From assembly GCA_017616445.1 (NCBI GenBank), contig JAFZYE010000064.1:1-34698 (forward strand): a stretch of 34,698 bases of DNA, written 5' to 3'. The DNA comes from Bacteroidaceae bacterium. Its GTDB lineage: Bacteria > Bacteroidota > Bacteroidia > Bacteroidales > Bacteroidaceae. Shown piece by piece: positions 1 through 7,820 of this stretch (within the stretch, counting starts at the first letter, position 1; each line of letters opens with the position of its first letter). Made by a program: the position numbers and the translations under genes. A model generated the notes under the pieces. The model was not told where the DNA came from, ran no database searches, and saw only the letters and a list, made by a program, of their open reading frames with translations.

Positions 1-1443
1 AGAATCTCTTTGTGCGAGGACTGCCGTCAGCGAATCGGCTTCGTTTCCATCTCTATCTATATAGAACAAACGATCATTCATTGTTACCGTCACATAGCCA
101 TTCTTAAAGCTGTTCATGCTTGAATATTGGATTGGCGTAATCGTTTTCCCTTCGGTATCTATATACCCATATTTCCGTTTACTAAACTCCTTCCCTATAC
201 CTACAACTGCCCTACCTTCGTGGAATGTCTGTGCATAGTCATACTGACAAGGAATGACCTCATTCCCATTAATATCAATGTATCCATATTTGTAGTCTTT
301 GAACTCCTTGCCTTTCGCCACAAGCGCCCTTCCATCAGCGAAGATGCCAAGCCGTGCATATTTCTGGACAGCTTCTGTGAGCGATTCTGTGATTTTCAGT
401 TCACCTGCTTCCGCATTCTTTGCCTTCTGGTCGTCTTTTGAGAATTTAGCAACCAGCAATATGGCTATCAGCAGGGCTGGGAGCAGATACAGGAGTTTAA
501 GGAGTGACTTGCGTTTGCTTGTTCCTTTAAGCATCATTGCGAGGCGACTTTTCACTTCGCTTTGGTTGAAGTTGTTTGCGATAGCACGTTCAGATTTGCA
601 GGTTGACTTTTCAATAATCAAGTGTTGATAGAGGGTACTGTCCACCCCTGATGCCAACACGCAGCTGTCGGCTTCGTATTCGTGTACATCACGCAGATCT
701 TTACGTAGCATCCATGAAACAGGTAGCCACCACAGCATATTGACAGTAAAGTCGCACAGCAGCATATCGGCAGAATGCCAGCGTTGTATGTGACTCATTT
801 CATGAACGATGATAGCATGTTGCTTCTCTGCATCGTCCTCTTTTCCTATCACAATCCAACGGAACCAGCTGAACGGAATCGTGACATCCGCATTTCTCAG
901 CAGTCTTATGCCGTGTGGTAATTCACGATATTCTACAGGTTTGCTCTTTGCAATCACTCTATGCAATGAAATGAGCGACCACAAATAACTTCCCCACGCA
1001 ATCACCATACCTATTATATACGTAATGCCCAGTAGAAGGACCAACAGATTATTTCCTGTGGGTAGGGGATGGGCTACACCATTAGAGCTTCTCTGTTCAA
1101 GCCCCCCTTCCCGTCCCCCCTCTATGGGGGAAGCCTCCACATTGGGGAGATTTCCATCCGGATTGCTAACATCAGCCACCCTCCCTATAGAGGGGGAGGG
1201 ATGGAGGGAAGGTTGGCGAGTTAAGGGGAAGGGATCTTTTTCCGTTTGCCACACATTCATCTCTACAAAACGATTCATAGGAATTGTCAATAGAGGTAGT
1301 AGAGGACTCACCACCAATATGCCAAGCAGCACCAGACGGTTCACTTTGTGAAACTTCTCACGACTTAACAGAAGCCGATAGAATGAATACAAGATGGTAA
1401 GGGCACAAGCCCACTTCAGCATATAAATGAGCAAGACATTCAT
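1..1443 (-). CDS. M56 (BlaR1/MecR1-like) membrane metallopeptidase with C-terminal WG repeats, partial
   Basis: Membrane zinc protease that is expected to sense an envelope signal and relieve BlaI repression. The reading frame is open from an ATG at 1443 to the left edge (about 481 residues visible, C-terminus missing). Transmembrane segments lie near residues 5-22 and 35-52, a third near 120-140, and another follows the protease domain. The zinc motif HEMSH is at 214-218. After the last membrane segment, from about residue 340, come repeats of the KYGYIDxxG type (WG/KWG repeats) instead of a penicillin-binding sensor domain, so the ligand is probably not a beta-lactam. The ATG overlaps the blaI stop by 4 bases (ATGA), so the two are co-transcribed and probably translationally coupled. 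Residues about 76-116, between the second and third membrane segments, are encoded by a G/C-rich imperfect palindrome that looks like an inserted repeat. Confidence 0.85.
   Translation of the reverse strand, partial: MNVLLIYMLKWACALTILYSFYRLLLSREKFHKVNRLVLLGILVVSPLLPLLTIPMNRFVEMNVWQTEKDPFPLTRQPSLHPSPSIGRVADVSNPDGNLPNVEASPIEGGREGGLEQRSSNGVAHPLPTGNNLLVLLLGITYIIGMVIAWGSYLWSLISLHRVIAKSKPVEYRELPHGIRLLRNADVTIPFSWFRWIVIGKEDDAEKQHAIIVHEMSHIQRWHSADMLLCDFTVNMLWWLPVSWMLRKDLRDVHEYEADSCVLASGVDSTLYQHLIIEKSTCKSERAIANNFNQSEVKSRLAMMLKGTSKRKSLLKLLYLLPALLIAILLVAKFSKDDQKAKNAEAGELKITESLTEAVQKYARLGIFADGRALVAKGKEFKDYKYGYIDINGNEVIPCQYDYAQTFHEGRAVVGIGKEFSKRKYGYIDTEGKTITPIQYSSMNSFKNGYVTVTMNDRLFYIDRDGNEADSLTAVLAQRDS
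1098..1216. repeat. G/C-rich imperfect inverted repeat inside the M56 gene
   Basis: The left arm (about 1098-1130) is C-rich with CCCCTCTATGGGGGAAG. The right arm (about 1180-1216) contains CTATAGAGGGGGAGGG, and its complement matches the left arm imperfectly. The element adds about 40 residues rich in P, S and G to a loop of the membrane protein without breaking the frame. It resembles the G/C-rich palindrome at 10836-10863. Confidence 0.6.
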
Positions 1444-1799
1444 TTTGTTTGTTTTAGGGTTTCAAGATAATCCAACAACTCTTCACGACTGATTCGCTCT
1501 TCTTTCACTAATGTGGTAACCACATTGAGATAAGAATTGTCAAAGTAGCGACTGACGAACGAACCCAATTTCGTGCGTCCGTAGTCCTGTTTGCGTACAA
1601 TGGAGGTGTAGATATACCCACGTCCTTTCAGTACATGTGTCAGAAACCCTTTCTTCTCCAGATTCTGGAACATCGTAGCGATGGTATTCACATGAGGCTT
1701 AGGATTGTCATACAATTCAACGATATCTTTCGGAGAACATGGGCCATAGTTCCATATCAACTCCATTACCTCCTCTTCTTTTCCTGTCAGCTTTTCCAT
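1440..1799 (-). CDS. BlaI/MecI-family transcriptional repressor
   Basis: Small winged-helix repressor, the DNA-binding partner of the M56 protease encoded directly downstream. The start chosen is the ATG at 1799 (MEKLTGKEEEVM), preceded by AAAGGAAT; the frame also extends upstream to a GTG at 1829. The N-terminal winged helix includes EEEVMELIWNYGPCSPKDIV and a recognition region around HVNTIATMFQNLEKKGFL. The C-terminal half is the dimerisation region, where family members are cleaved by their M56 partner; I cannot identify a cleavage site. Length (119 residues) is normal for the family. A promoter and a dyad that could be its own operator lie just upstream, which fits autoregulation. Confidence 0.9.
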   Translation of the reverse strand: MEKLTGKEEEVMELIWNYGPCSPKDIVELYDNPKPHVNTIATMFQNLEKKGFLTHVLKGRGYIYTSIVRKQDYGRTKLGSFVSRYFDNSYLNVVTTLVKEERISREELLDYLETLKQTK

Positions 1800-1843
1800 A
1801 TTCCTTTCTTTGTTTGACTCTGCAATCACTTAATCGTATTTTC

Positions 1844-1859
1844 AACTATTTTTGTAGTT
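1844..1859. promoter_or_regulatory. candidate BlaI operator dyad
   Basis: Perfect inverted repeat AACTA-N6-TAGTT located just downstream of the predicted -7 box, around the expected transcription start of blaI. BlaI/MecI repressors bind short dyads at their own promoters. The position supports an operator; the exact motif is an inference. Confidence 0.5.
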
Positions 1860-1865
1860 CGTTGG

Positions 1866-1897
1866 CAAAGATAGAGAGTTTTTTTCATTCCACCAAA
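1866..1897 (-). promoter_or_regulatory. blaI-M56 promoter, Bacteroidetes type
   Basis: On the minus strand TTTG (1897-1894) is followed after 20 bases by TATCTTTG (1873-1866). This matches the Bacteroidetes primary sigma consensus (TTTG, 19-20 bases, TAnnTTTG). Confidence 0.75.
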
Positions 1898-1959
1898 CAA
1901 TTACTGCATTTTCTTACAAAAAAAAATCAAAACAAGGTTTCAACGAAAGGAATTCTATT

Positions 1960-4449
1960 TTATGGTTGTACTTTGTTTTTTATTCCAAATATGTTGGTTA
2001 TACTTTTAGGCAATGAAGATTGCTCGTAGAGTTCGAAATATTCTGTTCCATCGGCTTCTGTAAGGAATGGAAGCAGGAAGGTATCTGTGGCTTTCCAATC
2101 CAGTTTAACAGTTCGTGTGCCTTCTGTCAACAATTGCTGATTCGGATTGTATTGATACGTTCTCGTTCGGGTGGTGAACCCGGATGCCACATCCTCTGTA
2201 TATGAGGACGATCCTGTGAATGGGACATATAAGTCTACTACTTGTTGGAGGCTGAATAGTTTGTATTTTTTAGGGACATATAATGGGAAGAAATTTTCTA
2301 TGATTCCTTCGCGCATCTTTAAGATTCCTATTCGCTGCCAGCAGCCAGTGAGAGGTGAGAGGTAAGAGGTGAGAGGTGAGAGAGTTGAAAGAGCTTCAAG
2401 TATGTCAACCGTTATTCTGACATCTGAGGCTATTCCTTCTTTGGCATCGTAGTGTTCGTTGATAAACTTGTCTCGTGGGAATATTTCTGATTCTGTCCGA
2501 TCGCTGTTGTACCATTTCAGAGTGAAACGTGCAGAATCGCTATCATATACTCGGATACCTCGCCCATTGGTGCCGACTGGCACATTTCCTGTATGACGGA
2601 ACACCGTTGTGCGGTCGTTATCGAGGAACGGTATAGTTAGTGTTCCGTCGGTTGCCCGTTCGGGCTGGGTTGTTAAGGTGATGGAACGAGTACAGTATTT
2701 ATACTGTTCGAAATCGGGGACGGTTTCAGTTGTTCCTTCATCGTAGGTGACTTTTGTCAGATGATACAGTCCTATCGGGTCCTTTTCGGTCAGTTCACCT
2801 AAGTTCTGCTTTTTAAATTCTACTGGACTTTCCTTTATGTTACCCTTTTGCCCTTTTGCATAATATGGCCTCAATACGATGGGCTTTGTATTCACTTTTG
2901 TTTGATACCCCATTCGATAGAACGCAAAATCGCCAACATAATGCTTTCCATATTCATACTCAATCTCAGGGGTGGGAATCGAAACTTCATCTATCTGGGT
3001 TTCAAAGAATGCTCCCTCGCGGATATGCAGCAGTTTGTCTGGGATATTGATTGACTTGATGGATGTATGGGCAAATGCATAATTGTCAACAACTATCAGG
3101 TCGGGAGGAAGTACGATAGAGGTCAATTGCCGGCATCCTGTGAAAGCATATTCGCGTATGCTCAACAGACTCTTCGGCAGTTGAATGTCTGTAAGCGTCT
3201 GACATTGATAGAAGGCATAAGGTCCGATATGGCGGATTCCTTCAGGGATGATGCTCGTCTTGCAACCACGAACCACCATACGGCGGTCGGTATCGATGAT
3301 GGCGTTGCAGTTCTCGCGTGAATCGAGCACACGATTCTGGCTGTCAACCACAATCCGCTCCAGATTGGTGCAGCGGGTCAGGGCCTGCTGTCCGATACGT
3401 TTCATCGTTGCAGGGATATAGACGGCTGTCAAGTGAGGATTGTTGCTCAAGGCTTTGTCGCCAATAGTTGTCACCTTGTATTGCTTTCCTTTGATGGTGA
3501 CTGTAGCAGGGATATGTAATTCTCCTGCGATGTTTGCATCGTTCTTCTCGTTATAGGTAAGTGCTACGGTAGATTCCGTCATTTTGATATAGTCAAGTTT
3601 CACTCCGTCCTCGTTCTTGATGGTGTAGATCCCATTATCGCCAGCAGAGACATCCATAGCAAGACGCAAGCCCGCTATTTGGGTGGGGTAGCGAGATGTC
3701 ACCGTACAGCCCGAAGCATCACCATATTGTACACTCCCACCTCGAACTGCATGACCTCGTGTGATATCGACTTCATCAATACCGATACGGAAATCAGTCG
3801 CTATCGGTTCCCTTCTGGAAGTGTTCCAAATGAACACATCATCGCTGCATCGCTCACCTACATTACCACTCATGTCATATAGTCCTAATTCATTTGGCTG
3901 CTTAGTTGCTACGGCATGATACCTTCTTTCAGCATGTCCCCATCCCCACCAAGCTACATCGTCAGGATAATTGCTGCCTGCAAAAAAGTATCCTTTGCTC
4001 TTGATGCCTCCACGAGCAGCAAATTCCCATTCGGCCTCGGTAGGCAAGCGGAAATGCTGTTTCGTCAGTTGGTTGAGGCGATTGATGAACTCTAAACATG
4101 CCTCATAGTTCAAGTCCAATACTGGTAAGGTGTCGCCGATAAGGGCAGCATCTTTCGCTTTGGGGGTTCGTTCCATCACGGCTTTCCATAGTTTTTGAGT
4201 CACTTCTGTCTGACCGATGAAAAAAGTATTGACCCGTTCTTCGTGCGGCTGTAATTTATTGTTATTTGCCGAAGCACTTTCAAGTATGTACTCTCCCATA
4301 GTAAAGATGCCGCCCTCCACTTTCACCATTTGGAAACTGACTCCACGCACCTTTATAGTCAAGACATCATCAGCCCTCACAACTTGACTAAAGATGAAAG
4401 AAAAAAAGCAAAGGGCAAAACAAAAGATTCTATTATTATAATGTGCCAT
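1960..4449 (-). CDS. secreted SUMF1 (FGE-sulfatase-like) and BspA-type LRR_5 fusion protein
   Basis: Exported protein of about 829 residues. The ATG at 4449 is chosen because it gives a clean signal peptide (residues 1-27); an upstream in-frame TTG at 4485 adds only a hydrophilic stub. Residues about 38-266 form a formylglycine-generating-enzyme-like fold, with GGIFTMG, EVTQKLW, RLPTEAEWEFAARGG (134-148), LYDMSGNV (190-197) and RGGS. The cysteine pair of true FGE is not visible in the RGGS region, where only one Cys follows, so a structural or binding role is more likely than sulfatase maturation. Residues about 320-500 are LRR_5 repeats (IGxxAFxxCxxLTxIxLP). The last 330 residues have no recognised domain. 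It is the last gene of the ECF sigma operon, 54 bases after the previous stop. Confidence 0.85.
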   Translation of the reverse strand: MAHYNNRIFCFALCFFSFIFSQVVRADDVLTIKVRGVSFQMVKVEGGIFTMGEYILESASANNNKLQPHEERVNTFFIGQTEVTQKLWKAVMERTPKAKDAALIGDTLPVLDLNYEACLEFINRLNQLTKQHFRLPTEAEWEFAARGGIKSKGYFFAGSNYPDDVAWWGWGHAERRYHAVATKQPNELGLYDMSGNVGERCSDDVFIWNTSRREPIATDFRIGIDEVDITRGHAVRGGSVQYGDASGCTVTSRYPTQIAGLRLAMDVSAGDNGIYTIKNEDGVKLDYIKMTESTVALTYNEKNDANIAGELHIPATVTIKGKQYKVTTIGDKALSNNPHLTAVYIPATMKRIGQQALTRCTNLERIVVDSQNRVLDSRENCNAIIDTDRRMVVRGCKTSIIPEGIRHIGPYAFYQCQTLTDIQLPKSLLSIREYAFTGCRQLTSIVLPPDLIVVDNYAFAHTSIKSINIPDKLLHIREGAFFETQIDEVSIPTPEIEYEYGKHYVGDFAFYRMGYQTKVNTKPIVLRPYYAKGQKGNIKESPVEFKKQNLGELTEKDPIGLYHLTKVTYDEGTTETVPDFEQYKYCTRSITLTTQPERATDGTLTIPFLDNDRTTVFRHTGNVPVGTNGRGIRVYDSDSARFTLKWYNSDRTESEIFPRDKFINEHYDAKEGIASDVRITVDILEALSTLSPLTSYLSPLTGCWQRIGILKMREGIIENFFPLYVPKKYKLFSLQQVVDLYVPFTGSSSYTEDVASGFTTRTRTYQYNPNQQLLTEGTRTVKLDWKATDTFLLPFLTEADGTEYFELYEQSSLPKSITNIFGIKNKVQP
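2348..2382. repeat. five tandem 7-bp repeats inside the SUMF1-LRR gene
   Basis: GTGAGAG, GTGAGAG, GTAAGAG, GTGAGAG, GTGAGAG. On the coding (minus) strand these encode the low-complexity stretch LSTLSPLTSYLSPLTG. Three 7-bp units equal seven codons, so the peptide also repeats. Similar simple repeats occupy the alaS upstream region. Confidence 0.85.
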
Positions 4450-4503
4450 ACGGAAAAATGAAAGATTGAAGTTATCTATTATCAATTATACATTATAAAT
4501 TAT

Positions 4504-5754
4504 TTAAAAGTCTTCCTCGTAGTATGTAACCACGCCATTGTCATAGTCGCGAATCGTTTCCCAATCTTTGGGCAGATTGTGCAGTCTTCCTCCATTTGTT
4601 TTCAGTAGCAATATATGATAATAACCTTTGCTGTATGCCGTCAATACATCGAAATAATTTGTGTCACTAAGTCCACTATAGTCGTTCCATCCAAGCTGAT
4701 AGACCCGGAAATCATGCTGTCCATAAAAAACTTTTTCAGCACTCTTTCCGAAACGGCATCTGTTCGGGTTTATGGCATGACAATCTTCATGAGGATGTGA
4801 CAGAATGTAATCGATTGTCGCCTTCCAATAGTCTCTTATCACCGTCTCAGCAACTTCCTTTGACTGAATGATGTAGTGCAGACCGTATGTGTCGCTTTCC
4901 GTAATGAAAGGGAAGGAACCCGTGATTGAATTTCCATAGGAATCGGAGGTACTACCAGTCGAAAAGTTGCCTTCCAACTTGTAGTAGTGCACTTGACGCA
5001 TCACAACTCCTGGACGATTGAGCACTTTCTGAATTGCTTCACAATATGTATCGGGGTTGAATGGTGTGACAAACAACTGCACACCTCGTTCATCGGGATT
5101 ATTGACAAAGGCTGAATCCAGATAATAGAAGTAGTTGAGCGATGCATGGGCAATATTATAAGAGGCAACTACGGAACTATCGACCTCAACGATGGTCTTT
5201 CCTGTTTGTTCATCCTTTTTGTAGTTTCTCTCCGGATAATATGGAATATCACGCGTAGCATAGTAATTCATGTTGATGTACTCCCCACCGAAAGCAGCAC
5301 TCGGACCAAATCGGGAATTGGTGGATTTGCGTAGGGAGAACATCTGTTGGGCAGGACGCAGATACATCGCATAATTGAGGGTATCAGCGTTGTTGCTATG
5401 CATTTCCCAATGAGAGGCTTCTATAGATTGCTTTGACAGATGGTCTAAAGTCTGACGAACCCGATTCAGCATTTCCTCCATCTTTTGCTTCTGAAGAGCT
5501 ATCCACTCAGGCTTTGTTGCGGTGGAATGCCCCTCAATATACGAATGCTGAAACGAAAGTCGCCCCTGGCATTCGAGTCCGGTGCGTCCAACTCCAAAAG
5601 TCATGTAATTTGACAGAGAGAGGCCCGTCTGTTCCTGTTTCATCGAGTCTACATATGCCATCAGGGCATCAATCTCTGGACAGAATTGTGCCGCAGCTCC
5701 CAATGTATATGAGGCTATCAGCAGCATGATACATGTTCTTAATCTGTTCATCAT
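4504..5754 (-). CDS. secreted protein of unknown function in the ECF sigma operon
   Basis: Not recognised. A 416-residue protein with an N-terminal signal peptide (MMNRLRTCIMLLIASYTLGA, cleavage expected after AAAQ). There are two adjacent ATG codons (5754 and 5751). The mature part is mixed alpha/beta and rich in aromatic residues, with no transmembrane segment or repeat and no catalytic motif I can name. It lies 77 bases after the anti-sigma-like gene and 54 bases before the SUMF1-LRR gene, all in one direction, so it is probably part of the sigma factor's operon or regulon. The gap before it carries the hairpin repeat described at 5774-5829. Confidence 0.7.
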   Translation of the reverse strand: MMNRLRTCIMLLIASYTLGAAAQFCPEIDALMAYVDSMKQEQTGLSLSNYMTFGVGRTGLECQGRLSFQHSYIEGHSTATKPEWIALQKQKMEEMLNRVRQTLDHLSKQSIEASHWEMHSNNADTLNYAMYLRPAQQMFSLRKSTNSRFGPSAAFGGEYINMNYYATRDIPYYPERNYKKDEQTGKTIVEVDSSVVASYNIAHASLNYFYYLDSAFVNNPDERGVQLFVTPFNPDTYCEAIQKVLNRPGVVMRQVHYYKLEGNFSTGSTSDSYGNSITGSFPFITESDTYGLHYIIQSKEVAETVIRDYWKATIDYILSHPHEDCHAINPNRCRFGKSAEKVFYGQHDFRVYQLGWNDYSGLSDTNYFDVLTAYSKGYYHILLLKTNGGRLHNLPKDWETIRDYDNGVVTYYEEDF

Positions 5755-5773
5755 ATTCTTAGTTTTTCAATTG

Positions 5774-5829
5774 ACTTCGTCCAAAATGCTTCCGCTCGGC
5801 ATAGTTCAAGCAAGCTTGACTCTGCTCTC
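5774..5829. repeat. 56-nt hairpin repeat, copy 1
   Basis: Shares a 35-base core (CTCGGCATAGTTCAA followed by CAAGCTTGACTCTGC) with 17729-17763, with three differences, and the similarity extends to an ACTTCGT block on the left. The core folds as TCAAGC/GCTTGA with loop AA, then AG/CT and GCA/TGC pairs. It lies between two co-directional minus-strand genes. Confidence 0.75.
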
Positions 5830-5831
5830 AC

Positions 5832-6545
5832 TTAATTGCATTTTTCTTCAATTCTTCTTTGCAGTCGCTTTCCTTTCGATTTAATAGTCGCGATATTCTC
5901 TTGTATGTCATTTGCTGCCCACTCCTGATCCAAACGTTTCTGCCAATCGTCATTTAAATCAATCACTGGAGAGATTTGCGAGGGCTTATTATCTCCCATC
6001 GCGATGGACTTTGAGACTTCTTCATCCTCATGATAATTATCAATCAACGAACGTGCCCAAGCATAGTGTGGATCATAGTCCTCTTCAAGTTCGTTTTCAT
6101 GGGTAGGACGATGCTGCTTGCCAGATTCCACCCTCTGCGGTTCAGCAATAAGCGGTTTTTCCTGAGAAACGACAATCTGCGGTTTCTGTTCCTTTTCTGT
6201 AGGTATTTGCTGCACCACAGCTTTCTCTTGTTTAGGTTGTGCAGGAAGGGTTTCGTGATGTCTAAAGAACAGAACGGCAACGATGATTGATGCAGCCACA
6301 GCAACAAGAGCGAGTGAAGCATAACGCAGACGGCGCTTCGTTAATAAGTTAACGCTATGTTTAGGGTTAACGTTAAATATCTCATCGTCATACACCTTTG
6401 GTCTGGGAGTAAGCATCAGCAGCAGAGCTTCTTCCTGCTTGGTTCGCTCTCCCTCTGGCACAGCCTGCAACAATTGCAGCAACTGCTGTTCTTCTGCACG
6501 TGTGGTTGTGCCATCTATGTATTTCTCTATCAATGTTTGTTTCAT
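5832..6545 (-). CDS. single-pass membrane protein, probable anti-sigma factor
   Basis: 237-residue protein whose ATG overlaps the stop of the ECF sigma gene by 4 bases (ATGA), the usual arrangement for a sigma/anti-sigma pair. Residues 1-70 are cytoplasmic and helical (LIEKYIDGTTTRAEEQQLL), similar to the N-termini of Bacteroidetes anti-sigma factors. One transmembrane helix covers about residues 75-93 (YASLALVAVAASIIVAVLFF). The rest is a periplasmic tail that is first Q/K/E/P-rich and then acidic. No FecR-type domain is evident. The assignment rests on context and topology, not on a strong domain match. Confidence 0.65.
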   Translation of the reverse strand: MKQTLIEKYIDGTTTRAEEQQLLQLLQAVPEGERTKQEEALLLMLTPRPKVYDDEIFNVNPKHSVNLLTKRRLRYASLALVAVAASIIVAVLFFRHHETLPAQPKQEKAVVQQIPTEKEQKPQIVVSQEKPLIAEPQRVESGKQHRPTHENELEEDYDPHYAWARSLIDNYHEDEEVSKSIAMGDNKPSQISPVIDLNDDWQKRLDQEWAANDIQENIATIKSKGKRLQRRIEEKCN

Positions 6546-7027
6546 TCTGTCAGTAAGTTTAAAAGTTTACGTCGGGCAGACGATATGATGGTTTGAATGG
6601 AATGCAGTTTCAGTCCTGTGATGGTTGAAATCTCTGGCGCCTCGAGATTGTCTTGCTGAATCAGCCTGATGATACGCTGCTCACCACGGCTCAGCTTGCT
6701 GATTGCAGCATCCAGCTGTCGTTCTTTGTCAGCAGCCATGAGATGGGAGTCGGCTCCGACATCATCCTCCACCCCACGGAGACCTTCGATACCTACCGTC
6801 TCACGCAGCCGTTGTTTCCGCCACATGCTGATACAGTAGTTACGAGTTGCCTGAACAGCCAACCCCTCTATGTTGCTTTCTATCTGCTCATGATGCAACC
6901 ATAAGCGCAACATAATCTCCTGAACAACATCCTCCAAGTCCTCCTTATTATGTATGTAGCCCATCGCCACACCCATGATTCTGGGGCGAACCTCATTGGC
7001 AATATGTTCAAATTCTTCTGACGTCAT
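6542..7027 (-). CDS. ECF-subfamily RNA polymerase sigma factor
   Basis: 161-residue sigma-70 family protein with only regions 2 and 4. Region 2 covers about residues 10-75 (GYIHNKEDLEDVVQEIMLRLW, with the DxxQE-type core). Region 4 covers about residues 105-158 (LSRGEQRIIRLIQQDNLEAP, then an HTH and ARRKLLNLL). Start is the ATG at 7027. It heads a minus-strand operon with the anti-sigma-like protein, an exported unknown and the SUMF1-LRR protein, so its regulon plausibly includes these envelope proteins. A promoter with good spacing lies 250 bases upstream, beyond a WYL-regulator relic. Confidence 0.9.
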   Translation of the reverse strand: MTSEEFEHIANEVRPRIMGVAMGYIHNKEDLEDVVQEIMLRLWLHHEQIESNIEGLAVQATRNYCISMWRKQRLRETVGIEGLRGVEDDVGADSHLMAADKERQLDAAISKLSRGEQRIIRLIQQDNLEAPEISTITGLKLHSIQTIISSARRKLLNLLTE

Positions 7028-7095
7028 CTGCTATTATATACGCACAACTTCTGTTTTTTCAATATAATTCTACCGCTCATCAATAAAAACAAGCT

Positions 7096-7250
7096 TTAAT
7101 TATGGTTGAAAGTAGCACGTGCCATTTCTACACCCTGCTTATTTCTGCCTCAAACCATCTTTCGTTTATCTCTGCAAAGGTAATCCTCCTTGCCTTCCAG
7201 ATGGTATCTATCAGCCAAATAGATTCCTTAAACAGCGTTGGTACTTTCAT
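7096..7250 (-). pseudogene. relic of a WYL-type transcriptional regulator, N-terminal part
   Basis: On the minus strand an ATG at 7250 opens a frame reading MKVPTLFKESIWLIDTIWKA followed by RRITFAEINERWFEAEISRV and a stop. In a shifted frame, the next bases read GVEMARATFNHN before another stop at 7096. Joined, this matches the start of Bacteroidales WYL-domain regulators as I know them (IWLIDTI, then GRIT.E.LNE.W, then MPR.TF...R). The WYL domain itself is missing. It is followed by the ECF sigma gene 69 bases downstream. Confidence 0.65.
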
Positions 7251-7277
7251 AATAAATAACAACAAGAATCATGGTTG

Positions 7278-7308
7278 CAAAAGTAGTAATTATTCTTCAA
7301 TCCACCAA
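7278..7308 (-). promoter_or_regulatory. promoter upstream of the WYL relic and ECF sigma operon
   Basis: On the minus strand TTG (7308-7306) is followed after 20 bases by TACTTTTG (7285-7278). It would drive the relic and, by read-through, the sigma factor. A second -7-like box, TACCTTTG, lies at 7182-7175 inside the relic but has no good -33 element. Confidence 0.6.
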
Positions 7309-7341
7309 GCAATTCACGATATTTCTTCGTTCAAAAGTTAC

Positions 7342-7507
7342 TTACTCACTTACTCACTTTGTACATTTACATTTTCAACAAATGCTCAGTCTGAAAATGT
7401 AAAAAGAAGATAATTATTAAATACTAATTTTAATATATAATTATATATTAATTTTTTCTTCCTGAATTTTTCAAAAAACAAGATGTACAAAGTGAGTAAG
7501 TGAGTAA
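7342..7507. repeat. 166-bp nested inverted-repeat element
   Basis: A perfect 25-bp inverted repeat at 7342-7366 and 7483-7507 carries the period-8 string ACTTACTC and ends in TTTGTACAT. Inside are a 12-bp inverted repeat (7366-7377 with 7392-7403, TTTACATTTTCA) and a 22-bp perfect AT palindrome (7430-7451). No coding sequence is apparent. The whole could fold as a multibranch cruciform or represent a MITE-like element. Confidence 0.85.
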
Positions 7508-7725
7508 CCTCCCCTTTCATACGGATTTAGTTGACTACAGATTTATAGCTTACTGCATATAGCTTAAAAGGTTAGCTGAGTATCATCTGTCACTCCTTAA
7601 TTCTACATTCTACATTTTATATTATACATTAGCTACGTTGCTATGTAACGATTGCCAAACAGGCAAAAAAGCAAAACTTTCTGTAAATCCATTGAATTTT
7701 TACAAGTTGTAAAGTTTATTTTTCG

Positions 7726-7733
7726 TAACTTTG
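7726..7733 (+). promoter_or_regulatory. candidate -7 box for the PI-PLC gene
   Basis: TAACTTTG on the plus strand, 122 bases before the ATG. The best -33 candidate (TTG at 7707-7709) is too close (16 bases). A second box, TAATTTTG, is at 7777-7784, also without a good -33 element. Confidence 0.4.
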
Positions 7734-7787
7734 CAGTATCAAACAAAAGGGGCGAAAAGCGACAGCCTCGAACAAGTAATTTTGCAG

Positions 7788-7820
7788 CCCCTAGGGGTAA
7801 CAAAATTTTCCCTTAGGGGG
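7788..7820. repeat. paired C/G palindromes upstream of the PI-PLC gene
   Basis: CCCCTAGGGG (7788-7797) and CCCTTAGGGGG (7810-7820) flank the A/T string AACAAAATTTT. They would lie in the 5' untranslated region of the following gene. Confidence 0.55.

Noticed and set aside
1025-1351. Plus-strand frame of 108 codons
   Set aside because: It crosses the palindromic repeat inside the M56 gene; the minus-strand frame is continuous and has the HEMSH motif.
1-1443. M56 gene suspected of being frameshifted by the repeat
   Set aside because: The frame from ATG 1443 runs through the repeat to the left edge and keeps HEMSH and the WG repeats in register.
3720-3830. SUMF1 domain as a true formylglycine-generating enzyme
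   Set aside because: The catalytic cysteine pair is not visible near RGGS, so sulfatase activation is not supported.
7175-7182. TACCTTTG as the main promoter of the ECF operon
   Set aside because: It encodes part of the conserved RITFAE in the WYL relic and has no -33 element, so it is probably chance.
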